A stretch of DNA of 64,000 bases from CAWCOU01 sp963797335 (GTDB lineage Bacteria > Pseudomonadota > Gammaproteobacteria > JAURND01), in the NCBI GenBank assembly GCA_963797335.1, contig CAWCOU010000006.1, positions 310,001-374,000 of the forward strand, written 5' to 3'. Under the pieces are notes generated by a model. It made no database searches, was not told where the DNA came from, and saw nothing but the letters and a program-made list of their open reading frames with translations. This document shows positions 24,946-34,081 of this stretch, piece after piece. The stretch's first letter is position 1. Every line of letters starts with the position of its first letter. Position numbers and translations under genes: made by a program.

Positions 24946-26394
24946 TTAGCCTTTCAAACCTGACGAGCTTGATGGGACTGGAACGAAAGAGGTATCAGCA
25001 TTTAGACTACCAAATGTACCAACCGCATTAGGAACGCCAATATAAAAACCTAATTCAGGTGACTCCTCATCCTCGTAGTCCGCCTCCTCAACCCTACGAT
25101 TAACACTCATCGCATTTAAACCGAGGAGCTCTCCCGGAAGTTCCCCTTTTTTCCCTCTATTAGCGGAAGCTATAGTGGCATGAAAATTAAAAACAAAAAT
25201 TAAGCCCAATAAACCATAAATACAATCCTTTTCCAATGGGCTTAAATGATCCCCAGCAAAATCGTTTATAGTATTCGAAATAAACGTCATAGCCCCTAGT
25301 GCCTTTGCGAAACCAAAAAAATTAGCTGAGCCTATGTCCCACCTGTTTGCTGCTTTTTCTTCTTTAGGAAGTCCATGAATCTTCCGCAATGATGCTTCAT
25401 TACTCCTATAATTGGATAGCAAGGATAGCGCTGACAGCAGAGATGAAAGTGCTAGAACAATATTCGCTGTTTTTTTTGAAGAATCATCGTATATATGATC
25501 AACTAAATTTACAAAAAACTTATTGATACCTTCAGAATAAAAAAAAGTACTTGTCGCAGTTGCGATAATATTACAAATGAGGATATTTAGTTTCTTTATT
25601 TTTTCCAACCCACTCGTTTTATTACTCACGTCCTTACTTTCTCTGCCTGGCAAAGCTTTATATTCTTCTCGATCATCTGAAACTTCTTCTTTAGAATTAT
25701 TTTCATGAGGTGACTCTGACTCCTGTGGTACCACCATTTTACTTTTTGTATCTACTATAGTAGGAGATTTTTTTTGATCTGATGCAGCATTGCTTTTTTT
25801 GTCGGAAAAAGAAAGGGTAGCTAGAGTAGACCACAAATTGGCATATGCACTTAACGCTGAAACGATCCAGGTAGCCCGCTCTGGACGATCAGGAACCCAT
25901 CTATCTAACATGCCTAAAAATGATATCGTGGTTCCAACTGTTTTCAGCAGCGCAGAACTACCATTTGAAATATTCATTTTGGTTTTACTTTCCAAAAAAT
26001 AGGGTATATGCGCGTCATCATTGGCAAGCTCTGGGTGATGATATTTCATTAAATAGTAATACGTACTTCTTATATTCGACTCCATCGTAGGGATGCCCAT
26101 AAAACCGACCAATGCCATCGAAAAATCCCTCAATTGCCTTTCCATTGGATTAGAAAGCACAATTAGAAACAACTGATACACGTAACCCGCTGTGTTTCCA
26201 CCAGCATAAAATAGGGTCGAAGCTTTTAGAACTTTTTTGGGAATACTTTGCAAAATGCTCCAGGCCTTGCCATACCAAGAGTTGGATTGACGTGGAATTT
26301 CTTCATGCTCATGATCGCCATTAGGTATTCTTTTATTATTATTATTATTACCATTTCCATTTTTGTCATATTTTCCTTCTTTACCATCTTTCAT
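24946..26394 (-). CDS. Polytopic membrane protein of unknown function
   Basis: I do not recognise this 482-residue protein. After a hydrophilic, Asn-rich N-terminus ('NGNGNNNNNKR', encoded by an AAT-type microsatellite), I count seven or eight hydrophobic segments. Examples are 'YVYQLFLIVL', 'LLKTVGTTISFLGML', 'WIVSALSAYANLWSTL', 'ILICNIIATATSTFF', 'IVLALSSLLSALSLLS' and 'YGLLGLIFVFNFHATI'. A charged, Ser/Lys-rich loop lies in the middle (about 200-265). The ATG at 26394 has AAGGAG 6 bases upstream and is clearly better than the frame start at 26439. It lies apart from core operons, is AT-rich and has no recognised partner, so it may be an acquired or effector-like gene. Confidence 0.75.
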   Translation of the reverse strand: MKDGKEGKYDKNGNGNNNNNKRIPNGDHEHEEIPRQSNSWYGKAWSILQSIPKKVLKASTLFYAGGNTAGYVYQLFLIVLSNPMERQLRDFSMALVGFMGIPTMESNIRSTYYYLMKYHHPELANDDAHIPYFLESKTKMNISNGSSALLKTVGTTISFLGMLDRWVPDRPERATWIVSALSAYANLWSTLATLSFSDKKSNAASDQKKSPTIVDTKSKMVVPQESESPHENNSKEEVSDDREEYKALPGRESKDVSNKTSGLEKIKKLNILICNIIATATSTFFYSEGINKFFVNLVDHIYDDSSKKTANIVLALSSLLSALSLLSNYRSNEASLRKIHGLPKEEKAANRWDIGSANFFGFAKALGAMTFISNTINDFAGDHLSPLEKDCIYGLLGLIFVFNFHATIASANRGKKGELPGELLGLNAMSVNRRVEEADYEDEESPELGFYIGVPNAVGTFGSLNADTSFVPVPSSSSGLKG

Positions 26395-26440
26395 TTTATG
26401 CTCCTTAAGATTAATTGAAATTATTTTTTTTATGGGCAAC

Positions 26441-26536
26441 TACTCACTCCCTAAGAGCATAGGCGGCTCGCCGGTTAAACTGAGCATGGCTTTGACAAAA
26501 ACGCGGGCGAGCCGGTTGTGTTCCCAGGGAGTAGTA
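26441..26536. repeat. Imperfect inverted repeat upstream of the membrane protein gene
   Basis: The left side TACTCACTCCCT and GGCTCGCC pair with the right side GGCGAGCC and AGGGAGTAGTA, with mismatches between. A T-rich run follows on the plus strand. It could be a small mobile palindrome or a structured 5' leader of the minus-strand gene starting at 26394. The rest of 26537-26831 shows no gene, only a short C/G-rich palindromic scrap near 26780-26815. Confidence 0.55.
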
Positions 26537-26831
26537 CTTTTTATTTTTTTATTTTGTTAAATGCAGTCATCCTTATACAACAAAGTTTGCGTGCAGTTTG
26601 AGAAAATAGGAGATGAATTCAGTAAGAAATTTATGACAATATCACAAGGACCAATATGGATATAATCTTATTATTTAATATACTAAAGGATATTTTAAGG
26701 TAAGACAACTGAAGGAAAGGTTTTCAAGGCTGTTCCATTAAAATAGCTGGTTCCGAAAGGTTGCCACTTCGCACATCCCTTTGCCCTACCCCTTGGCATC
26801 CTTGCTAAGAGGGGGTAAGAATGGTGATGAT

Positions 26832-27524
26832 TTATTTAATTGGCGGGGAACTAGGCTCCAAGAAAGATGCTCGCGTAACGACATGGTGACTGGATGGTTT
26901 TCTTTGGGATAGAAATTTTGGATCGTATTTTGAGTTATGGGATTTCGACTTATGGGATTTTTTTATATTATCCGAACCTTCCGTTGCACTAAAGCCCAAT
27001 ACTCGCGGTTTAATATCAGTATTTCTATTTTCTTTTCTATTACCTACTTCCACGCTAGAAGGTTTGTCCTTTCTAGAAGGTTTGTCATTTTCTTGAAAGT
27101 TGACTATGGGTTCCTTCGTCATTGCTCTCCTAGATTTAAATATCTTTGACCTGATACAAACATCTAAAAACCTCAGAAAATGTTTAAGGTCTTTTCCTAT
27201 TTTAGCCGCGTCATCTTTGCGACCCTGACGTGTCAATCTCCCCACCTCCTCCTTTTCTTCATTCTTCGCTAATTCTCTAATATCCCCTAATCTGACACTT
27301 TTTTTATTAACTAGCGACCATATCTCTGCGCGTAATTTTGCTATTTTTTCTGCAGATTGAGGATCATTTTCCTTACTCGCTTGAGCCCACTGAAAATCCT
27401 TAAGTTTTTTATAAGCTTCTTGGGTATCTAATTTTCGAGCCTGTTCCGCTGCAGCCTCTTCCGGATCAATGACCTGTGGGGATGGAAATACTTTTTTCTG
27501 TTCTCTTATCTCTCTGCCGCTCAT
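26832..27524 (-). CDS. Small basic hydrophilic protein of unknown function
   Basis: This 230-residue protein is highly charged and has no signal peptide or membrane segment. The first half is Lys/Glu/Ala-rich and probably helical ('EEAAAEQARKLDTQEAYKKL', 'SAEKIAKLRAEIWSL'). The second half is Ser/Lys/Arg-rich and likely disordered ('KPSRKDKPSS', 'KKSHKSKSHNSK'). It is preceded by AAGAGAA. It shares no clear family. Size, charge and disorder resemble secreted effectors of intracellular bacteria, but that is only a resemblance. Confidence 0.6.
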   Translation of the reverse strand: MSGREIREQKKVFPSPQVIDPEEAAAEQARKLDTQEAYKKLKDFQWAQASKENDPQSAEKIAKLRAEIWSLVNKKSVRLGDIRELAKNEEKEEVGRLTRQGRKDDAAKIGKDLKHFLRFLDVCIRSKIFKSRRAMTKEPIVNFQENDKPSRKDKPSSVEVGNRKENRNTDIKPRVLGFSATEGSDNIKKSHKSKSHNSKYDPKFLSQRKPSSHHVVTRASFLEPSSPPIK

Positions 27525-27751
27525 TGTAATATTCTCTTAAATTTATTTATAAATTCCCAACTTAATACGGTTTCCGTAGCAACAGAGGAACCATAACATG
27601 TAAATATTATGAATTTATTAAGAGAATTAACTAAAATTAGCTTTTCAATGGGTCAAGCTGAATCCTAGGGATATTTGCAAATGGTTTTCAATGTTGTGAT
27701 AATCTCCTGATTCAAATCTAACATTTCACAAGCAATCCAGGAGGTCGCACC

Positions 27752-30589
27752 ATGGCACAGTATTCTTTTTTTCCTTCTTCATTTCTCTATAACTGCCAAA
27801 AATTAAGCAAGAGCGCCGTGGTCGGCAGCTGTTTCTTTTTGGTGGGCCAGGCGTTTGCGAATTCCTATACGGATGCGAGTAATGCCAATACGTTTCTTCC
27901 TTACACGCCGGGTGTATCCATCACTGGGTTAAGCGGTGATCTCACCACGGGGTATGGCGATGCGATGTTACCGCTGGCAGGTCAGAGCACCGGCTTTTTT
28001 TATGTGGATCCTCAGGCGCTTTACCATAATGGGAATGATTATTCTGCGGCGCTGGGTTTGGGTGGACGTAAGTTAACCGATAACGGCCTGTTAGGCGCTT
28101 ATGTGTTCGGGGATTACAACCATTCCCCTGCGGGTCATTCTTTCTGGTTCGTCAGCCCGGGTGTGGAGCGGTTAGGTGATACGGTAGATTTTAGTGCTAA
28201 CGTGTACATTCCCACCGGCTCTCAGCGGGTTGCTACGGGTAGTGCTTTTGGTAGTGACCTTGACGATTACGATTCGGTCAGTTTTGTCGAACACACCGAA
28301 TACGATCAGCTGTTTAATACCTATGAATCGGTTGGTGTCGGTGAAGATGTGCAGTTCGGTTTCCGCTTACCCGTCAAAGATAGTCCTAAAATTTACCTCG
28401 GTGGTTATCACTTCAGCCCTAAAGATGCGCAGGATATTACCGGCGGTGTAGCGCGTCTCGAACTGCCAGTGACTGACCGTTTAGATGTCGATGTCAGTGA
28501 GGGTTATGACAACTGGGCACACAATACGGTTAAAGTAGGCCTGGCTTATCACTTCGGCGGCCGCCACACGCCGCAGCGCTTCTCCGGTGATCTCACGCAA
28601 CGGATGGTCGATCCCATTCAGCGTAACTTGATTGCAGTGGGTGGCGGTTCACATACGGCACAACCCATTCTGAGACAAACCAAAGCGACTGGCGATTTTG
28701 GTGTGGTCATGGATGATATTTCGTTCTTCTTACCTGATGATCCTGCTCCCGGTGTGGTCACGGGTGAGGGCACTTACGAACATCCTTATATTGGTTTGAA
28801 CCAATCGAACGTCGATGATGCGAATAGCAAGGGTAATACCAACTTCTTCTTTAATGGTAATTTGGGTCCTTATGTTTCCGCCACTGAAATTGACCTTGAC
28901 CACATGAATGACAGCCTCTACGGGCGTCAAAGCTACAAGGGCAGATTATTCGTGCAGCCAGCCAGCGGTGATAATCGGCCGGTGATTGATTTTGAGAACG
29001 GAGGCAACGGTTTTTTTTGGACGGTCGCCTCAGGTAATTCTGACATTGTCGTGACATCTATTCGAATCATGGGCGGTAGCGAGGGTGGTAGCGGTGATGG
29101 CATCTTCCTGCAGAATAACGGGACTGACCAGGTTAGTATGAGGGTGGATAACACCGATATAAGTAATACCCAATTTGACAACGCGATAGCGGTTGAGAAT
29201 GACGGCGGTGGCATACTCAACCTGACGCTGAATACGTCGACGTTAAACAACAACTTTGGTAATGGCCTTGTATTAAGTGAATTTGGCGAAGGCGGTGTGA
29301 TGAATGCAGCTGTTAATTATTCCAGCCTCAGTGGCAATGGTATCGACGGTCTTCAAGCCGTTGTTTCGAACGCCATGAATCCCGTATTTAATTTAGCCAT
29401 TAATCGCTCTGCCTTAGAAAATAATTTTACGAATGGTGCTTTCATTGACATTGAATCCAATACGAATGCCCAAGTAAATGTAGCGATTCGACATTCTATC
29501 CTTAATATTAATGATGGGGACGGTCTTACCGTAACCGACGCTAACAACACCAACGATACTTTCAACCTCTTTCTCATTTCCTCTCAATTTAATAATAACT
29601 CCTCAGATAATTTTAATGTAATGCAAGACACCGATAATGGTCAGCTATTCAATTTAAAAATCAAGACTTCAAGCTTTAATGGCAGTACCTTCGACAATGG
29701 CATGGAACTCACTCTTGATAGTATAGCTAATATACAAATCGATCATTCAAGCTTCAGTGACAATCTCTTTGACGGCATTCGCATTACTAATTCCGATGTT
29801 GGCACAGTAAACATGACGGTCAATCATTCCCGTATAAATGGAAATATGGAGAATGATGGTATTGAGATCATTAATTTTGGTGGTCCATTTACTTTAACTA
29901 TCAATCGTTCAATTCTCGATGAGAATGAATTAAGTGGTCTTGAAGTTAATAATTCTAATAGCTCCTTTTATTTAACAACCAATAACTCAACGTTTAACGG
30001 AAATATCGATGGTAGTGGGATTTTTACCCAAAATTTTTCAAATGGTACTTTCAATTTAACAGCTGATAGCTCAACGTTTAACGAGAATGGCGATGATGGG
30101 ATTACCGGTAAAAACATCTCATCAAGTGGCACCTATAATCTGACTGTGGATAATTCAAGGTTTAACGGGAATGAGGATAGTGGAATAGCTACTTTTAACT
30201 ACTCAAATGACGGATTTAATGTGATAGCTAACAATTCGGTGTTTAACGGGAATAGTGGGTCTGGGATTTTGGCCGATAACTCCTCAAACGGCGCATTTAA
30301 GTTGATAACCAATGGCTCAACATTTAACGAAAATGTCGAGAATGGGATTTTCGCTGAAAATGACGCAGGTGGCGTATTTAACCTAACCACCAATAACTCA
30401 ATATTTGATGGGAATGAGAACGATGGGATTTTTGCTATCAATAGGGATTCTCTTAGTACATTTAACCTGACAGCTAACAATTCAGTGTTTAGTAACAATC
30501 AAAATTTTGGTATTGAATCCAACGGTCTCACCTCAGTTAATATAGCTACCTCCCAATTTATAAATAATACCAACAGCATTAACCCTTAA
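27752..30589 (+). CDS. Inverse autotransporter with right-handed beta-helix passenger, copy A
   Basis: This 945-residue outer-membrane/surface protein starts with a signal peptide of about 37 residues ending 'VGQAFA'. An intimin/invasin-type inverse autotransporter beta-barrel follows at about 45-290 ('GDAMLPLAGQ', 'ALGLGGRKLTDNGLLGAYVF', 'HNTVKVGLAYHFGGRH'). No LysM domain precedes it. The passenger begins near 335 with 'GEGTYEHPYIGL', as in pectate-lyase-like helices. It then runs to the end as about 18 coils of about 24 residues, each with an 'NLT.NNS.FNGN...GI' pattern. There are no Ig-like or C-type lectin domains as in intimin. The start has a strong AGGAGG site. A role in adhesion or glycan contact is inferred. 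Confidence 0.88.
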   Translation: MAQYSFFPSSFLYNCQKLSKSAVVGSCFFLVGQAFANSYTDASNANTFLPYTPGVSITGLSGDLTTGYGDAMLPLAGQSTGFFYVDPQALYHNGNDYSAALGLGGRKLTDNGLLGAYVFGDYNHSPAGHSFWFVSPGVERLGDTVDFSANVYIPTGSQRVATGSAFGSDLDDYDSVSFVEHTEYDQLFNTYESVGVGEDVQFGFRLPVKDSPKIYLGGYHFSPKDAQDITGGVARLELPVTDRLDVDVSEGYDNWAHNTVKVGLAYHFGGRHTPQRFSGDLTQRMVDPIQRNLIAVGGGSHTAQPILRQTKATGDFGVVMDDISFFLPDDPAPGVVTGEGTYEHPYIGLNQSNVDDANSKGNTNFFFNGNLGPYVSATEIDLDHMNDSLYGRQSYKGRLFVQPASGDNRPVIDFENGGNGFFWTVASGNSDIVVTSIRIMGGSEGGSGDGIFLQNNGTDQVSMRVDNTDISNTQFDNAIAVENDGGGILNLTLNTSTLNNNFGNGLVLSEFGEGGVMNAAVNYSSLSGNGIDGLQAVVSNAMNPVFNLAINRSALENNFTNGAFIDIESNTNAQVNVAIRHSILNINDGDGLTVTDANNTNDTFNLFLISSQFNNNSSDNFNVMQDTDNGQLFNLKIKTSSFNGSTFDNGMELTLDSIANIQIDHSSFSDNLFDGIRITNSDVGTVNMTVNHSRINGNMENDGIEIINFGGPFTLTINRSILDENELSGLEVNNSNSSFYLTTNNSTFNGNIDGSGIFTQNFSNGTFNLTADSSTFNENGDDGITGKNISSSGTYNLTVDNSRFNGNEDSGIATFNYSNDGFNVIANNSVFNGNSGSGILADNSSNGAFKLITNGSTFNENVENGIFAENDAGGVFNLTTNNSIFDGNENDGIFAINRDSLSTFNLTANNSVFSNNQNFGIESNGLTSVNIATSQFINNTNSINP

Positions 30590-30631
30590 ATAATGTCATT
30601 CCTGGAAATACGGCCCCCCTGCCTGCCTGCA

Positions 30632-30660
30632 TCCCCCCCGGTTAAAAATGCCGGTGGGGA
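30632..30660 (+). terminator. GC-rich hairpin after copy A
   Basis: TCCCCCCCGG and CCGGTGGGGA pair with one mismatch around a 9-base loop, 43 bases after the stop codon. There is no T-run, so termination strength is uncertain. Confidence 0.5.
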
Positions 30661-30819
30661 CTGCTAAACTTCCAAGCTATGCGACTAATCGAAGCGCAAC
30701 TACTCTATCTCTCCCTTTGGCTTCTCTTAAATCGTACAATACTTGCCAAAGCTTTCCAATATGGTGATAATTACTCAATCCAATTCTAACTTTCATTTTG
30801 CATTCCAGGAGGTCGCAGC

Positions 30820-33800
30820 ATGGCACAGTATTCTTTTTTTCCTTCTTCATTTCTCTATAACTGCCAAAAATTGAGCAAGAGCGCCGTGGTCGGCAGCTGT
30901 TTCTTTTTGGTGGGCCAGGCATTTGCGAATTCCTATACGGATGCGAGTAATGCCAATACGTTTCTTCCTTACACGCCGGGGGTATCCATCACTGGGTTGA
31001 GCGGTGATCTCACCACGGGCTATGGCGATGCGATGTTACCGCTGGCAGGTCAGAGCACCGGCTTTTTTTATGTGGATCCTCAGGCGCTTTACCATAATGG
31101 GAATGATTATTCCGCGGCGCTGGGTTTGGGTGGACGTAAGTTAACCGATAACGGCCTCTTAGGCGCTTATGTGTTCGGGGATTATAACCATTCCCCTGCG
31201 GGTCATTCTTTCTGGTTCGTCAGCCCGGGTGTGGAGCGGTTAGGTGATACGGTAGATTTCAGTGCTAACGTTTATATTCCTACCGGTTCTCAGCGGGTTG
31301 CTACTGGTAGTGCTTTTGGTAGTGACCTTGACGATTACGATTCCGTCAGCTTTGCTGGCCATACCGAATACGATCAGCTGTTCAATACCTATGAATCGGT
31401 TGGAGTCGGTGAAGATGTGCAATTCGGTTTCCGGTTGCCTGTCAAAGACAGTCCTAAAATCTACCTCGGTGGTTACCACTTCAGTCCTAAAGATGCCCAG
31501 GATATTACCGGCGGTGTGGCGCGTCTCGAACTGCCAGTGACGGATCGTTTAGATGTTGATGTCAGTGAGGGTTATGACAACTGGGCACACAATACGGTTA
31601 AAGTAGGCCTGGCCTATCACTTCGGCGGCCGCCACACGCCGCAACGGTTCTCCGGTGATCTTACACAACGGATGGTCGATCCCATTCAGCGTAACTTAAT
31701 TGCGGTGGGTGGCGGTTCACATACGGCACAACCCATTCTGAGGGAAACCAAAGCAACGGGCGACTTTGCTGTGGTCATGGATGATATTTCGTTCTTCTTG
31801 CCGGATGGTTCTCCCGGTGGTGTCACGGGTGAGGGCACTTACGAAAATCCTTACATTGGTTTAACCCAATCGAACGTCGATGACGCGAATGTCAAGGGCA
31901 ATACCAACTTCTTCTTTAATGGTAATTTGGGTCCTTATGTTTCCGCCACTGAAATTGACCTTGACCACATGAATGACAGCCTCTACGGGCGACAAAGCTA
32001 CAAGGGCAGATTATTCGTGCAGCCGGCCAGTGGCAATAATCGTCCGGTGTTTGATTTTGATGGCCCAGAAGGAAACGGTTTTGTTTGGACGGTCGACTCC
32101 GGTAATTCTGACATTATCGTGACTTCTATTCGAATCATGGGCGGGGCTGGGGGTGGCGACGCCATGTTCCTGGATAATATCGAGACCGGCCAGGTCAGTA
32201 TGAAGGTAAACAACACCGATATTAGCAATACCCGATTTAGCAACGCGATAGAGGCCGACAATGATGGCGGTGGCATACTCAATCTGACACTGAATACCTC
32301 CACGCTAAATAACAACCTTAACAGTGGCCTTACATTAGAGGAATCCGGCGAAGGCAGTGTGATGAATGCCGCTATTAATTATTCCAGCCTCAGTGGCAAT
32401 GGCAACGACGGTCTCGATGTTTCTGTTGACGGCGATAATGATCCCGTATTTAATTTAGCCATTAATCGCTCTGCATTTGACAACAATTCTGAAGATGGTG
32501 CTTTCATTGACATCGAAGCCAATACCAATGCTCAAACGAATATAGTCATTCGTCATTCTTCTTTTGATAATAATATTAGTAACGATGGTATGTTTTTACA
32601 AGAATTTAACAACTCCAATAGTATTCTCAATATGACCATCGATTCTTCTCAATTTGATGGCAACGGAGGAGCGGGTCTTCAAGTGCGAAGAATCTCAGAT
32701 GCCGGGGAGTTATTCAATTTATCCATCAAAAAATCAAGCTTTGATGAGAATGCAAACAGTGGTATGAATTTGCAGCTCCAAGGCATAGCCAATATATTCA
32801 TCGATAAGTCAAGTTTCAATGAGAACGGCGATAACGGCATTAACATTGCTAATTCAGGGACAGTAAACATGAAGGTCAAAAATTCGACCTTTAATGGAAA
32901 TATTAATAATGCCGGCATTTCAATCTTTAATTCTGGTGGCTTTACTTTAACTACCTATCATTCGATTTTCAACGGAAATTCCTTTGGTATTGACATTGCT
33001 AATTTTAGTAGTAGCCCATTTAATTTAACAGTCAATCACTCAACCTTTAATGGGAATAGCAGTAATGGGATAGAAGCTGATAATGAATCAAATGGCGTAT
33101 TTAATCTAACAGCCAATCACTCCATGTTTAACGGGAATGAGGTGGGAATTTCGGCTAACAATGGCTCAAATGGCGGATATAACCTAACAGCCAATAACTC
33201 CATATTTAACGACAATAACCAGGCTGGGATTGTTGCTCAAAATACCTCAACTAGTGGCGTATTTAACCTAATAGCCAATAACTCAGTATTTAATGAGAAT
33301 GAGGATGGAATTTTTGCCGAAAATTCCGGAGGCTCCATATTTAATCTGACCACTAATAACTCAACACTTAACGGTAATACCGATAGTGGGATTAATGCTA
33401 ATAATAGTTTAAGTAGCACATTTAACCTAATAGCCAATAACTCAACGTTTAACGGTAATACCCAGAGTGGGATTTCTGCTGAAAATGACGACAGCGCCAT
33501 ATTTAACCTGACGACCAATAACTCAGCTTTTAACGGGAATCTCCACGATGGGATTTTTGCTCAAAATTTCTCAAGTGGCGCATTTAATCTAACTGTCAAT
33601 AACTCAACGTTTAACGGAAATGGAAATAGTGGGATGCGGGCCCTTAATGATTCAGTCTCCGCACCATTTAACCTGACAATTAATTCCTCAACATTTAATG
33701 GGAATGGCGGGGTTGGGTTTCTTGCCAATAATAACTCCAGTGATGCATTTAACTTAACCATCAATAACTCAACATTTAATGGGAATACGAGTGAGGGGAT

Positions 33801-34032
33801 TTTCATTAGCAATGGATCTACTGGTGTATTTAATCTAACAGCTAATAATTCAACCTTTAACGATAATGGGAGTGATGGGATTTTTGGCGAAAATCCCCTT
33901 GGTACATTCAACCTAGTGGCGCTTGATTCAACTTTTGCCAACAATGGTAATTTTGGTATTGAAACCATTGGTGTCAGTTCAGTGGATCTCACTGGCTCTC
34001 AATTTATAAATAATACGAACAGCATTCATTAG
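30820..34032 (+). CDS. Inverse autotransporter with beta-helix passenger, copy B
   Basis: This 1070-residue tandem paralogue of copy A has the same signal peptide, barrel and linker, with only a few amino-acid differences in the first 320 residues ('SFAGHTEYD' versus 'SFVEHTEYD', for example). The passenger is clearly diverged and longer, with about 23 'NNS.FNGN' coils instead of 18. The 125-residue size difference equals five coils. The last line 'SQFINNTNSI' is shared, so both ends are conserved and the middle varies. The leader with AGGAGGTCGC is also shared. The passenger is presumably exported through the barrel and displayed with its C-terminus outside. Confidence 0.88.
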   Translation: MAQYSFFPSSFLYNCQKLSKSAVVGSCFFLVGQAFANSYTDASNANTFLPYTPGVSITGLSGDLTTGYGDAMLPLAGQSTGFFYVDPQALYHNGNDYSAALGLGGRKLTDNGLLGAYVFGDYNHSPAGHSFWFVSPGVERLGDTVDFSANVYIPTGSQRVATGSAFGSDLDDYDSVSFAGHTEYDQLFNTYESVGVGEDVQFGFRLPVKDSPKIYLGGYHFSPKDAQDITGGVARLELPVTDRLDVDVSEGYDNWAHNTVKVGLAYHFGGRHTPQRFSGDLTQRMVDPIQRNLIAVGGGSHTAQPILRETKATGDFAVVMDDISFFLPDGSPGGVTGEGTYENPYIGLTQSNVDDANVKGNTNFFFNGNLGPYVSATEIDLDHMNDSLYGRQSYKGRLFVQPASGNNRPVFDFDGPEGNGFVWTVDSGNSDIIVTSIRIMGGAGGGDAMFLDNIETGQVSMKVNNTDISNTRFSNAIEADNDGGGILNLTLNTSTLNNNLNSGLTLEESGEGSVMNAAINYSSLSGNGNDGLDVSVDGDNDPVFNLAINRSAFDNNSEDGAFIDIEANTNAQTNIVIRHSSFDNNISNDGMFLQEFNNSNSILNMTIDSSQFDGNGGAGLQVRRISDAGELFNLSIKKSSFDENANSGMNLQLQGIANIFIDKSSFNENGDNGINIANSGTVNMKVKNSTFNGNINNAGISIFNSGGFTLTTYHSIFNGNSFGIDIANFSSSPFNLTVNHSTFNGNSSNGIEADNESNGVFNLTANHSMFNGNEVGISANNGSNGGYNLTANNSIFNDNNQAGIVAQNTSTSGVFNLIANNSVFNENEDGIFAENSGGSIFNLTTNNSTLNGNTDSGINANNSLSSTFNLIANNSTFNGNTQSGISAENDDSAIFNLTTNNSAFNGNLHDGIFAQNFSSGAFNLTVNNSTFNGNGNSGMRALNDSVSAPFNLTINSSTFNGNGGVGFLANNNSSDAFNLTINNSTFNGNTSEGIFISNGSTGVFNLTANNSTFNDNGSDGIFGENPLGTFNLVALDSTFANNGNFGIETIGVSSVDLTGSQFINNTNSIH

Positions 34033-34047
34033 AGCCTACCTTACATC

Positions 34048-34069
34048 GCCCCGGCATGAATGCTGGGGC
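34048..34069. terminator. Hairpin between convergent genes
   Basis: GCCCCGGCAT and ATGCTGGGGC form a near-perfect 10-bp stem with a 2-base loop. It lies between the copy B stop and the thiDE stop, which face each other 49 bases apart. It could serve both strands, but neither side has a T-run. Confidence 0.55.
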
Positions 34070-34081
34070 AATGCTAATGGC

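Noticed and set aside
28194..28451. Other-frame and antisense open frames within the two autotransporter genes
   Set aside because: The same frames appear in both copies only because the DNA is nearly identical, and none has a start signal or recognisable product.
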